A DNA stretch of 64,000 nt from Streptomyces sp. NRRL S-340 (lineage in GTDB: Bacteria; Actinomycetota; Actinomycetes; Streptomycetales; Streptomycetaceae). Position numbers and translations under genes: made by a program. Each line of letters opens with the position of its first letter. Position 1 is the first letter of the stretch. Positions 16,645 through 26,362 of this stretch are shown here, in pieces. The stretch lies in NCBI RefSeq assembly GCF_000720185.1, contig NZ_JOIY01000013.1:1-64000 (forward strand), read 5' to 3'. Under the pieces are notes generated by a model, which saw only the letters and a program-made list of their open reading frames with translations, had not been told where the DNA came from and made no database searches.

Positions 16645-17982
16645 GTGTCCGCGAACACCGCTGATCCGAAGCCCGCGAAGTCCGGCTTCCGGATACCCGT
16701 CCCCTTCTGGGCCCAGGTCCTGATCGGCCTCGTCGTCGGCCTGGTCCTCGGTTTCGTCGCCCGCACCTACGACGTGTCCTGGCTCGCCACCACCCTCGAC
16801 AAGGTGGGCGGCATCTTCGTCCAGCTGCTGAAGCTGGCGGTGGCACCGCTGGTCTTCTTCGCGATCATGGTGTCGATCACCAACCTGCGGAAGGTCAACA
16901 ACGCGGCCCGCCTGGCCGGCCGCACCCTGCTCTGGTTCATGATCACCTCGCTGATCGCGGTGGTGATCGGCCTGGTGATCGGCCTGGTCTCCAACCCCGG
17001 TTCCGGCTCGGACCTGACCGCGGCCGACGGCGCCAAGCCGGAGCACGCCGGAAGCTGGCTCGACTTCCTGACGGGCATCGTCCCGACCGACGTCGTGACG
17101 CCGTTCACGGAGCTGAACGTGCTGCAGATCGTCTTCATGGCGGTCGTCGCCGGTGTCGCGATCCTCAAGATCGGCCCGAAGGCCCAGCCGATCCTGACCC
17201 TGTCCGAGTCCATCCTGGAGCTGCTGCAGAAGGCCCTGTGGTGGGTGATCCTGCTCGCCCCGATCGGCTCCGCGGGCCTGATCGGCCGTGCCATCGTGCA
17301 GTACGGCTGGAACCTGCTGGGCAACTACGCCACGTTCACCGTGGACATCTACGTCGGCTGCGCCCTGGTGCTGTTCGGTGTGTACCCGCTGCTGCTCGCC
17401 ACCGTCGGCAAGCTGAACCCGCTGCAGTTCTTCAAGGGGGCCTGGCCGGCCATCCAGCTGGCGTTCGTCTCCCGCTCCTCGGTCGGCACCATGCCGGTCA
17501 CCCAGCAGTCGGCGATCCGCCTCGGCGTCCCCAAGGACTACGCCTCCTTCGCCGTGCCGTTCGGCGCGACGACCAAGATGGACGGCTGCGCGGCGATCTA
17601 CCCGGCGATCTCCGCGATCTTCGTGGCGCAGATCTTCCACGTGCACATGGGCGTCAAGGAGTACCTGCTCATCGCGTTCGTCTCGGTGATCGGCTCGGCG
17701 GCCACCGCCGGTCTGACCGGAGCGACGGTCATGCTGACGCTCACCCTGTCCACCCTCGGCCTGCCGATGGAGGGCGTGGGTCTGCTGCTCGCGATCGACC
17801 CGATCCTGGACATGATGCGCACCGCCACCAACGTGGCGGGCCAGGCCCTCATCCCGGTCATCGTCGCCGCCCGCGAGAAGATCCTCGACCACGCGAAGTA
17901 CGACAGCGCGTCGGCCTCCCCGGTCGACGAGGTGGAGAGCGTGTACAGCGAGCCGAAGCAGGCCGCACCGGTGGCCGGCTGA
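16645..17982 (+). CDS. SDF-family dicarboxylate/amino acid:cation symporter
   Basis: A 445-residue inner-membrane protein of the sodium:dicarboxylate symporter family (DctA, GltP, TcyP). Hydrophobic helices are evident from IPVPFWAQVLIGLVVGLVLG onward. The transport core shows SRSSVGTMPVTQQSA (hairpin 1), FGATTKMDGCAAIYP (helix 7, normally NMDGT) and IDPILDMMRTATNVAGQA (helix 8). GTG at 16645 has GGAG seven bases upstream. It follows a Cys-rich leader peptide, which argues for a sulfur substrate such as cystine (TcyP-like) rather than C4-dicarboxylate; this is inference. A strong terminator follows. Confidence 0.9.
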   Translation: MSANTADPKPAKSGFRIPVPFWAQVLIGLVVGLVLGFVARTYDVSWLATTLDKVGGIFVQLLKLAVAPLVFFAIMVSITNLRKVNNAARLAGRTLLWFMITSLIAVVIGLVIGLVSNPGSGSDLTAADGAKPEHAGSWLDFLTGIVPTDVVTPFTELNVLQIVFMAVVAGVAILKIGPKAQPILTLSESILELLQKALWWVILLAPIGSAGLIGRAIVQYGWNLLGNYATFTVDIYVGCALVLFGVYPLLLATVGKLNPLQFFKGAWPAIQLAFVSRSSVGTMPVTQQSAIRLGVPKDYASFAVPFGATTKMDGCAAIYPAISAIFVAQIFHVHMGVKEYLLIAFVSVIGSAATAGLTGATVMLTLTLSTLGLPMEGVGLLLAIDPILDMMRTATNVAGQALIPVIVAAREKILDHAKYDSASASPVDEVESVYSEPKQAAPVAG

Positions 17983-18015
17983 CGGCCGCCCCGCCGCCCC
18001 GCCCGGGCGTACGTC

Positions 18016-18060
18016 CCCTCGGCCCCGCCGGATCCATTCCGGCGGGGCCGAGGGTTTTTT
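18016..18060 (+). terminator. Rho-independent terminator of the symporter gene
   Basis: A perfect 17-bp stem (18016-18032 with 18038-18054) with a 5-base loop, followed by six T residues (18055-18060). This is the only classical intrinsic terminator with a T-run that I noticed in the window. Confidence 0.92.
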
Positions 18061-18118
18061 GCGGACGGCGACGAGGGTTCCGCGGACGGCGATGTCCCGC
18101 GCCCGGAGCCCGGCCCGG

Positions 18119-18226
18119 CGGGCGGGCCTACCGCCGTCCCGCCCCGCGGCCCGACGGGCGGGCCTACCGCCGTCCCGCCCCGCGGCCCGGCGGGCGGGCC
18201 TACCGCCGTCCCGCCCCGCGGCCCGG
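18119..18226. repeat. Three tandem 36-bp repeats
   Basis: Three nearly identical 36-bp units start at 18119, 18155 and 18191, each containing CGGGCGGGCCTACCGCC, with a degenerate fourth from 18227. There are no spacers. They lie downstream of both the symporter and the convergent TetR gene. The period is a multiple of three, but no flanking coding gene supports translation. Confidence 0.85.
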
Positions 18227-18270
18227 CGGGACGGCCTGCCGGGTCCGGCTCCGGGGGCAGGCGGACAGGG

Positions 18271-18924
18271 CTACCGGGGTTCCGCCGCGGCCTCCCGTCC
18301 CCAGGGCTCCATGCCGCCGACGAGCCCGCGCAGACAGCGCGTGGCCAGGCCCACGGGTGAGTCGGGGCCCTGCGTCCCGGCGTCGGTGGCCGCCCAGGTC
18401 TCCAGCGCGATCCGGATCGCGTCGGTGGCCGCGGCCGCCGCCAGCCGCACCTCCAGCGGCTGTGCCCGCGGCCCCGCGAGCCGGGCCAGCACGGGGACGA
18501 GCCGCTCCTCCGACTCCTGGTTCACGCGGTACCAGACAGCCCGCAGCGCGGGATCGTCCGCCGCCGCGCGCAGCAGCCCCCGGGTGCGCAGCAGCGCCCG
18601 CTCGGCTTCCTCGTCGGGCGTGGCGAGCGCCTGCCCGACCGCGTCCTCCAGCGCCCGCTGGAGCGGTGTTCCGGGTTCGGCCGCCTCCAGCAGGGCCCGC
18701 CAGCGGTCGGCGCCGTCGGCGAGCAGCGGGCTCACGGCGTCCTGCTTGGAGCGGAAGTACCGGTAGAAGGTGCGCAGCGCGACCCCCGCGCGCAGGGCGA
18801 TCTCCTCGGCCGTGGTGCCGTCGGGGCCACGCGTGGCGAAGAGTTCCGCCGCGGCGTGGGCGATGTCGAGCTGGGTGGCGGCCTTGCGGCGTTCGGTCAG
18901 GGTCACGGACGGCTTGGTGCTCAC
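18271..18924 (-). CDS. TetR-family transcriptional regulator
   Basis: A 217-residue TetR/AcrR repressor. The N-terminal helix-turn-helix is clear: ATQLDIAHAAAELFATRGPDGTTAEEIALRAG, then VALRTFYRYFRSKQD. The C-terminal ligand domain is all-helical and not assignable to a ligand. The GTG at 18924 (VSTKPSVTLTERRKAA) is taken as start. It is divergent from two short-chain dehydrogenases, and an inverted repeat lies between them, so it probably represses that pair and itself. Confidence 0.9.
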   Translation of the reverse strand: MSTKPSVTLTERRKAATQLDIAHAAAELFATRGPDGTTAEEIALRAGVALRTFYRYFRSKQDAVSPLLADGADRWRALLEAAEPGTPLQRALEDAVGQALATPDEEAERALLRTRGLLRAAADDPALRAVWYRVNQESEERLVPVLARLAGPRAQPLEVRLAAAAATDAIRIALETWAATDAGTQGPDSPVGLATRCLRGLVGGMEPWGREAAAEPR

Positions 18925-18972
18925 CCGCAGAAGCCTACGCCCCACCGCCGCGGGCCGACACGTCAGGACGAG

Positions 18973-18989
18973 GTGGCAAAACGTGCCAC
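18973..18989. promoter_or_regulatory. Operator-like inverted repeat between TetR and SDR genes
   Basis: GTGGCAAAACGTGCCAC has perfect 6-bp arms with a 5-base centre and lies in the 162-base divergent intergenic region. Size and position fit a TetR-family operator. Confidence 0.65.
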
Positions 18990-19086
18990 TCGGGCGTACC
19001 GTGTCGGCATCGGGAGCGCCGGCGGGCAAGAGGGCCGGCGCCGCAAGGTCCCGCCGGTGACCGGCGGGACCGGGTTGGAGACACAC

Positions 19087-20698
<1,612 letters not shown>

Positions 20699-20736
20699 GG
20701 CAGGGCGGACGCGCGTCGGAGAGCACGTCCGGCACG

Positions 20737-20782
20737 GGTGGGTGAGCACGTCCTCCACAGGTGAGTGAGCACGTCCTCCACG
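20737..20782. repeat. Two tandem 23-bp repeats
   Basis: Two units (20737-20759 and 20760-20782) share GTGAGCACGTCCTCCAC; a degenerate third lies just before them around 20718-20735. They are in the 210-base spacer upstream of the protease gene. Role unknown. Confidence 0.75.
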
Positions 20783-20908
20783 GATGGGCGAGCAGGCGCG
20801 GAACGGGGCCGCGACGGACCGTCAGGAAGCGTCGGCACGCAAGGGCGGACGGACGTACGGCCGGACCGTAGGGTGAACCGTCACTTGTGTCCGCTCCGAG
20901 GGGAACTG

Positions 20909-21889
20909 ATGGTGCGCAGTACAAGGATGGTCCGCTACGCCGCCGCGTGCGCGTCGGCTCTGCTGCTCTGTGCCGGACTCGCCCCGGCGGCCTTCGCCGG
21001 CGGCGATCCGGCCGGCCCCGACCCCGCCGCGGCCCGGCTCGACGCCTACTGGACCCCGGCCAGAATGGCCGCCGCCCTGCCCGGCGACCCCGCCAAGGGC
21101 ACCGAGTCCGCTCCGGCCGCCGTCGCCGCATCAGCGGCGGTGGACGGGCCCCGGCCCGGCGAGTACATCCCGCCCAGCAGGAGTTTCACCGGCATACCGC
21201 AGGCCGGCACCTTCTTCTGGACCGACGCCACCGGCACCGGCCGCACCTGCAGCGGCTCGGTGGTGCGCAGCCCCGGCCGGTCGCTGGTGCTCAGCGCCGG
21301 GCACTGCCTGAAGAGTTACGCCGGCGCGTCCGCGAAGCGGCACCTGGGCTTCGTGCCGCAGTACCACGACGGGCTCAAGCCCTTCGGGATCTTCCCGGTC
21401 CGCGCCGACGGGGTCTACGTGCCGCAGCGGTACTACGACCTGGGCGCGCACGCCGGGGCCGAGTACGACGTCGCCCTCGCCGTCACGGAGCCCGACGAGA
21501 ACGGGACGCTGCTGCAGGACGCGGTCGGCGCGGTGCGGCTGCTCACCGGGACCGGCTACCTCCACGCGCCCGTGCGGATGATCGGCTACCCGGCGGGGGC
21601 CGCCGAGCCGCTGGAGTGCTGGAGCTGGACGACGGCGTGGGCCAGTGACGACCCGGCCGAACCGGGCACGTTCCCGCGGATCGCCTGCGACGCGTTCGTC
21701 GGCGGGACGAGCGGCGGGCCGATGCTGGTGCCGTGGCCCGGCGGCTGGGCGGTGATCGGGGTGATCGGCGGCTACCACACCGGCGGCAACACCTCGCAGG
21801 TGTCCTACAGCGCCTACTTCGGCACCGCCGTCCGCGCGCTGTACGAGGCCGCGGTCACCGGCGAGCCGCCGGCCGGCCCGGCTTCCTGA
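20909..21889 (+). CDS. Secreted trypsin-like serine peptidase
   Basis: A 326-residue exported protease with a Sec signal (RMVRYAAACASALLLCAGLAP, core about 10-30) and a probable propeptide to about residue 90. The chymotrypsin-fold triad is visible: His132 in LSAGHC, Asp187 in EYDVAL and Ser268 in GGTSGGPM. Paired Cys (CSGSV...GHC) are in the usual places. GAGGGGAA precedes the ATG. The fold is of the V8/glutamyl endopeptidase-like group. It stands alone between the SDR pair and a convergent TetR gene. Likely scavenges extracellular protein. Confidence 0.9.
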   Translation: MVRSTRMVRYAAACASALLLCAGLAPAAFAGGDPAGPDPAAARLDAYWTPARMAAALPGDPAKGTESAPAAVAASAAVDGPRPGEYIPPSRSFTGIPQAGTFFWTDATGTGRTCSGSVVRSPGRSLVLSAGHCLKSYAGASAKRHLGFVPQYHDGLKPFGIFPVRADGVYVPQRYYDLGAHAGAEYDVALAVTEPDENGTLLQDAVGAVRLLTGTGYLHAPVRMIGYPAGAAEPLECWSWTTAWASDDPAEPGTFPRIACDAFVGGTSGGPMLVPWPGGWAVIGVIGGYHTGGNTSQVSYSAYFGTAVRALYEAAVTGEPPAGPAS

Positions 21890-21912
21890 CACACGGCCGC
21901 CCTGCCCGGCGG

Positions 21913-21942
21913 GCCGTCTGCCTGCCGGGCGGGGCAGACGGC
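21913..21942. terminator. Hairpin after the protease gene
   Basis: GCCGTCTGCC (21913-21922) and GGCAGACGGC (21933-21942) form a perfect 10-bp stem with a 10-base loop, 24 bases after the protease stop. Likely a terminator, without a T-run. Confidence 0.6.
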
Positions 21943-22294
21943 CTCCCGGCTCCGGGCAGGGCACCGGCGGCCTCCCGGAAGGGGCCAAGGCAGCGCTTCA
22001 CCGCAGGGGCAGGGGCGCAGCCGTGATGCCGTGCCGGTGCCCGCAGGCGCCGGTCTCCCAGGCCGCGACGGCGGTCGCGGCGAGTGCCCGCGGAACACCG
22101 CGCCCCGGGCCGGGGTGCCGGCGCGGGGCGGACGACACGGAGTGCGGCAGGCGGCCGCGGCGACGGACAGGACCTCGAAGGCCCACGGCCCGCACGGGCG
22201 CGGAGGGACAAGGACCAACGGCAGACCATCACAAGGCCCTTGCCTCACAAGGCTGCTCGGCGGAGAGCCAGCGGGCCGGCCCGCGCTCCGCGCG
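21943..22294. other. Gene-free spacer
   Basis: Between the protease and the convergent TetR gene I see no ORF with a supported start. The sequence is GC-rich without a clear repeat family. Confidence 0.5.
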
Positions 22295-22900
22295 TCAGAC
22301 GCCGGGGGCGCCGCGACGGGCCGCGTCGACCAGGGCGTGCAGACAGTCCATGAACAGCCGGTGTGTTCCGGCCGCGTCCTCGTTCTGCAGGATGGTGGCG
22401 AAGTACTGGCTCAGCGCGGCGCCGACGGCGGCTCCGACGACTGCGTTCACCGGATGGTCGCCGGGCAGTCCGGTGGCGGCGGCCAGGGCGGGCCCGGTGA
22501 TGCGGACGGCCTCGGTGATCTGGCTGCTGCCGTGGGCCCGCAGGGCCGGGTTGGCCTCGTACATCGCGGTGAGCAGCGCCACGACCTCCGGGTCCAGGGC
22601 GTCGGCCTCGCCCCTGAGCCAGGTGTCGACGACATCGAGGAACCCGGAGTCGGGCCGGTCCCTGAAGACGGCGGTGAGCCGGGCCGCGATCTCGTCGGGC
22701 ACGGACAGGGCGATGTCGTGCTTGGAGGGGAAGTACAGGGAGACCGTGCGGGGCGCGACGTCGGCCGCCTCGGCGATGTCGGCGATGGTCGTCCCCTCGT
22801 AGCCCTGCTCGGCGAACAGGCGCATTCCCGCACGCCTGATGGCCTCCCGGCGTCTGGCCTTGCTGCGCTCCCGGTGGGACGCCCTCGTCTCGCCCGTCAT
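22295..22900 (-). CDS. TetR-family transcriptional regulator
   Basis: A 201-residue TetR/AcrR repressor. Helix-turn-helix: REAIRRAGMRLFAEQGYEGT, then TIADIAEAADVAPRTVSLYFPSKHD. The C-terminal domain is of the MftR/TetR_C type with TGPALAAATG. There is no ribosome site before the ATG at 22900; TACGCT about 8 bases upstream could be a -10 box, so the message may be leaderless. It lies 430 bases from the end of the P450-ferredoxin operon, whose promoter contains a long inverted repeat, making that operon a possible target, though the link is only proximity. Confidence 0.9.
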   Translation of the reverse strand: MTGETRASHRERSKARRREAIRRAGMRLFAEQGYEGTTIADIAEAADVAPRTVSLYFPSKHDIALSVPDEIAARLTAVFRDRPDSGFLDVVDTWLRGEADALDPEVVALLTAMYEANPALRAHGSSQITEAVRITGPALAAATGLPGDHPVNAVVGAAVGAALSQYFATILQNEDAAGTHRLFMDCLHALVDAARRGAPGV

Positions 22901-23328
22901 GGCCGTAGCGTAGTCGGAGCGGCGAGCCGGACGGCCGGAGCGGGACCTCCGGCGGCCGCACGGGCGGCAGCGGGTGCACGAGCCGCAAGGCCGGCAGCGG
23001 GTGCACGAGCCGCAGGGCCGCAGGCAGGCTCAGGGACGACCCCGGCCGCAGGAAAACACCCGCCGCCTCACCGGTCGGCGACCGCCTCCCTGACCACCCG
23101 CCCCACTTCACCGGCCGCCCGCCACCTCACCGGCCACCCTCTGCGGCGCGCGGACCAGCGACCACCTCACCCACCACCCGCCGCGCTCACGGACCAGCGA
23201 CCACCTCATCGGCCGTCTGACGCTCCGCCAGTCACCTCAGCGGCCATCGGTCACCTGACGGGCCGCGGGCACGCCGGGCCGCCCGCCCCGAGGCAGGGGC
23301 CCGGCACCGCCGCGCCCGCCGTACCCGC
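22901..23328. other. Gene-free low-complexity spacer with direct repeats
   Basis: No gene is visible. Around 22970-23020 two copies of GGCAGCGGGTGCACGAGCCG occur in tandem, and from 23060 to 23260 the motif CACCTCACCGGCC recurs in degenerate form about every 25-40 bases, with CGGACCAGCGACCACCTCA twice. Probably expanded simple repeats. Confidence 0.6.
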
Positions 23329-23613
23329 CTACTCCTCGGGCGCGATACGGACGCCGGTGTCGCGGTGCGTCACCAGGATGGCCTCCATGGGACAGGACTC
23401 CGCCGCGTCGACCACCTCCGGTGCGGGCTCGGTGGTCGGCGACGTCGGGTGCGAGGCGCCGTCACGGACCTGGAACCGCCCGGGTGCGACGCCCGCGCAG
23501 ATGCCGGTGGCCATGCACGCCTTCTCGTCGACCTGTACGCGCCAGGCTTCCTCGCCCTGGCCCGGGACCCCGCCGGGAGCGCGCCGGGTGGGGTCCTGGT
23601 CCCGGCCGGTCAC
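23329..23613 (-). CDS. [3Fe-4S] ferredoxin
   Basis: A 94-residue small ferredoxin; the ferredoxin fold begins at VQVDEKACMATGICAG. Cluster ligands are the CMATGIC pair and the Cys of AESCPMEAI, the pattern of single [3Fe-4S] (or 4Fe variant) ferredoxins that feed electrons to Streptomyces P450s. The GTG at 23613 overlaps the P450 stop as GTGA, so translation is coupled; this start adds a polar 28-residue N-terminal extension. It is almost certainly the redox partner of the adjacent P450, receiving electrons from a reductase encoded elsewhere. Confidence 0.88.
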   Translation of the reverse strand: MTGRDQDPTRRAPGGVPGQGEEAWRVQVDEKACMATGICAGVAPGRFQVRDGASHPTSPTTEPAPEVVDAAESCPMEAILVTHRDTGVRIAPEE

Positions 23614-24812
23614 GCCGCGTCCCAGGTCACCAGCATCTTCTGCAGCCCCTTCACCCCGGCCCCCGCCTTCCACACGAGGTCCTCGGCGGTGCCGGCCAGG
23701 CGCAGGCCGGGCAGGCGCTCCAGCAGCGTGCGCAGGGCCACCTGGAGTTCCATCCGGGCCAGTTGGGCCCCCAGGCAGTGGTGCGGTCCGTGGCCGAACC
23801 CGACGTGCGAGGCCTCCTGGCGGGTCAGGTCGAGTTTCTCGGGGCAGGTGTAGACGGCGGTGTCGCGGTTGGCCGACGCGTTCGAGGCGACGACCGGTTC
23901 GCCGGCGCGCACCACCCCGCCGCTAAGCTCGACGTCCTCCAGCGCGTAGCGCGCGACCCCGCCGCTGCCCAGGGGCACGAACCGCATGAGTTCCTCGACG
24001 GCCTGGGGCACCAGGTCCAGGTCGGCGCGGAGCCGGGACAGCTCGCCGGGGTGCTCGAACAGCGTGTACACGAAGTTGGGGATCTGGCTGGCGGTGGTCT
24101 CATGGCCCGCGACCAGGACGCTGACGCCCATGGCGACCAGTTCGTCTTCGGAGAGGCGGTCCTCCTCGTCCCGTGCAGCCACCATCACTCCCAGCAGGTC
24201 GTCCCGGGGTTCCTTGCGCCGCTCGGCGACCAGTGACGCCATGTAGGCGGAGAGCTCGTCGGCGTAGCGTTCGACCTCCTCGGGGCGGAAGCGGGTGGTC
24301 GAGAGGAGGGCGTCGGACCACAGGCGGAACCGTGTCCGGTCCTCCAGGGGCACGCCCAGCAGTTCGCAGATGACCGTGACGGGCAGCGGCAGGGCGAAGT
24401 CGGCCACCAGGTCGGCGGGCGCGCCCCGGACCGTCATCGCGTCGACGAGACCGTCGGCGATGTCCTGGGCCCGCATCCGCAGCTGCTCGACGCGGCGGGC
24501 GGTGAACGCCTTGGCGACCACGCGCCTGAGCCGGGTGTGCTCGGGCGGGTCGAACGCCAGGATGTTGCCGCTCAGACCACGGTGGTACCGCGTCCTGGGC
24601 TCGTCGCGGGCGGCCGCCTCGGCGCGGCTGAACCGCGAGTCGCCGAGCACGGTCTTCACGTCCTCGTACCTGGTCACCAGCCAGGCGGGCTCGCCGTGGG
24701 CCAGGCGCACCGGGCACATCGGCTGGTTCGCGCGAAGCTCTTCGAACTCCGGCTCGATGAGCAGTTCGTCGGTCTCGTGGAACGGGAACGCCTGGGGATC
24801 GCTGATGGTCAT
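23610..24812 (-). CDS. Cytochrome P450 with cognate ferredoxin
   Basis: A 400-residue soluble bacterial P450. I-helix oxygen-binding motif AGHETT (235-240), K-helix EELMR (273-277) and the haem loop FGHGPHHCLGAQLAR with Cys346 as thiolate ligand. Pattern is closest to CYP105/CYP107-type actinomycete monooxygenases, which hydroxylate macrolides, xenobiotics or terpenoids. The ferredoxin gene follows directly. The promoter region carries a 28-bp inverted repeat. No biosynthetic gene cluster surrounds it, so xenobiotic or fatty acid oxidation is as likely as tailoring of a natural product. Confidence 0.93.
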   Translation of the reverse strand: MTISDPQAFPFHETDELLIEPEFEELRANQPMCPVRLAHGEPAWLVTRYEDVKTVLGDSRFSRAEAAARDEPRTRYHRGLSGNILAFDPPEHTRLRRVVAKAFTARRVEQLRMRAQDIADGLVDAMTVRGAPADLVADFALPLPVTVICELLGVPLEDRTRFRLWSDALLSTTRFRPEEVERYADELSAYMASLVAERRKEPRDDLLGVMVAARDEEDRLSEDELVAMGVSVLVAGHETTASQIPNFVYTLFEHPGELSRLRADLDLVPQAVEELMRFVPLGSGGVARYALEDVELSGGVVRAGEPVVASNASANRDTAVYTCPEKLDLTRQEASHVGFGHGPHHCLGAQLARMELQVALRTLLERLPGLRLAGTAEDLVWKAGAGVKGLQKMLVTWDAA

Positions 24813-24898
24813 GAGGTGCCGCCTCTCGTGGGGGAACCATCCGCAACGGGCTGTCCGCGCGCTGTGAGCATCACATTTCGTTCATATCGGAACCGTAA

Positions 24899-24926
24899 GC
24901 AATCTTGCAGGGCGCTGCAATATTGC
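24899..24926. promoter_or_regulatory. 28-bp inverted repeat upstream of the P450 operon
   Basis: Two 12-base arms, GCAATCTTGCAG (24899-24910) and CTGCAATATTGC (24915-24926), pair at 11 of 12 positions around 4 bases. Each half contains its own dyad; GCAATATTGC is a perfect 10-bp palindrome. It lies about 90 bases upstream of the P450 ATG in a locally AT-rich patch. Size suits two repressor dimers, for example TetR type. Confidence 0.7.
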
Positions 24927-25080
24927 TTTCGGACGCATTCCGGTTGGCGGCATACGGGCTGCCGGCGGGGCGGCGCCGGAGCGGCGCGTAGGGTGTGAGG
25001 GTTCCGATCAAGCCATGACAGGCGGTGCGCCGCCGCGCACCCTCGTCCGCCGCGGCAGGCACCGAGGAAGCTGGAGTCCC

Positions 25081-26313
25081 GTGACCGAGACCGAGGTCGT
25101 CACCGCGCCCCGTCCGCTGCTCCTGGACGACGGCCGGCCCGCCGCCGCGGCCTGGTCCCTCGATCCCGGCCTGCTGCACCTCAACCACGGGTCGTTCGGC
25201 GCCGTTCCGCTGGTCGCCCAGCACCGGCAGAACGAGCTGCGGGCCGAGATGGAGCGCGCGCCGGTCGTCTGGTTCCCGCGGCTGCCCGCCCGGATCGCCG
25301 AGACCCGGGGCGCCGTCGCCCGCCATCTGGGGACCGAGGCCACGGACCTCGCGCTGGTGCCGAACGCCAGCGCCGGCGCCAGCGTCGTCTACGCCGCCCT
25401 GGCCGCGTGCCCCGGCGGCGACGTCGTCGTCACCGACCACGGCTACGGCGCGGTCACCATGGGGGCCGAGCGCCTCGCCCGCCGCTGGGGCCGCCGGGTC
25501 CGCACGGCACGGGTGCCGCTGGCCGCCGACGCGGACCAGGCCCACCAGGCCGTGATGGCCGAGGTGGACGACGACGTCGCGCTGGTGGTCCTGGACCAGA
25601 TCACCTCCGCGACGGCCCGCGCGCTGCCGGTGGAACGGGTGGGTGCGGAGCTGGCCCGGCGCGGCGTCACACTGCTGGTGGACGGCGCGCACGCGCCCGG
25701 CCTGCTGGCCGCCCCGCTCGACGGGCTGGTCTGCGACGCCTGGGTCGGCAATCTCCACAAGTGGGGCTGCGCACCGCGCGGCACGGCGGCGCTGGTCGCG
25801 CGCGGGCCGCTGCGCGAGCACCTGTACCCGCTGATCGACTCCTGGGCCGCGGCCGAGCCGTTCCCCGACCGGTTCGACCAGCAGGGCACCCTGGACGCCA
25901 CCGGCCCGCTCGCCGCCCCGGCGGCCCTCGACTTCGTCGCGGACACCTGGGGCTGGGGGGCGGCCCGCCGCTACATGGACGCACTGGCGGACTACGGCGC
26001 CCGCGTGATCGCCGCCGCGTTCGCCGGATCCCCGGGCACGGCGGAGGCAACCGACGTCGGCATGCCCGTGCCCGGCATGCGCCTGGTCCGCCTGCCCGAG
26101 GGCCTGGGCACCAGCCGCATCGCCGCGGACGCCCTGCGCGACCGGGCCACCGCCGAACTGGGCGCGGAGGCCGCCTTCACCAGCTTCGGCGGGGTGGGGT
26201 ACCTGCGGCTGTCGGCCCACGTCTACAACACCCCCGCCGACTACGACCGTTTCGCCGAGTCCTGCGTCCCGCTCGTGCGGCAGTGGGCACGAGCGGCCCG
26301 CGCCCGGAGCTGA
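25081..26313 (+). CDS. PLP-dependent class V aminotransferase-fold enzyme, isopenicillin N epimerase-like
   Basis: A 410-residue cytoplasmic PLP enzyme. Features: LLHLNHGSFGAVP at the N-terminus, typical of the isopenicillin-N epimerase/EgtE group, DGAHAPGLL with the PLP-pyridine Asp, and NLHKWGCAPRG with the PLP-binding Lys. C-terminal TSFGGVGYLRLSAHVYNTP is the usual substrate-side region. GGAG precedes the GTG at 25081. It is divergent from the P450 operon. Despite the family name there is no beta-lactam cluster here; cysteine desulfurase-like, C-S lyase or racemase activity on an amino acid is possible. Confidence 0.85.
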   Translation: MTETEVVTAPRPLLLDDGRPAAAAWSLDPGLLHLNHGSFGAVPLVAQHRQNELRAEMERAPVVWFPRLPARIAETRGAVARHLGTEATDLALVPNASAGASVVYAALAACPGGDVVVTDHGYGAVTMGAERLARRWGRRVRTARVPLAADADQAHQAVMAEVDDDVALVVLDQITSATARALPVERVGAELARRGVTLLVDGAHAPGLLAAPLDGLVCDAWVGNLHKWGCAPRGTAALVARGPLREHLYPLIDSWAAAEPFPDRFDQQGTLDATGPLAAPAALDFVADTWGWGAARRYMDALADYGARVIAAAFAGSPGTAEATDVGMPVPGMRLVRLPEGLGTSRIAADALRDRATAELGAEAAFTSFGGVGYLRLSAHVYNTPADYDRFAESCVPLVRQWARAARARS

Positions 26314-26340
26314 GCGGCCGGCCCGCGCCCCGGCGGCCGC
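26314..26340. terminator. Hairpin between convergent genes
   Basis: GCGGCCG (26314-26320) and CGGCCGC (26334-26340) form a 7-bp stem between the aminotransferase-fold gene and the alginate lyase gene. Plausible bidirectional terminator. Confidence 0.4.
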
Positions 26341-26362
26341 CCGGCACCGCGCGCGTGGTCCG

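Noticed and set aside
18119..18226. Possible CRISPR array
   Set aside because: The 36-bp units are directly adjacent with no unique spacers, and no cas genes are present.
25081..26313. Isopenicillin N epimerase of a beta-lactam biosynthetic cluster, paired with the beta-lactamase
   Set aside because: The beta-lactamase lies 11 kb away, and there is no ACV synthetase, IPNS or expandase. The family name reflects the fold only.
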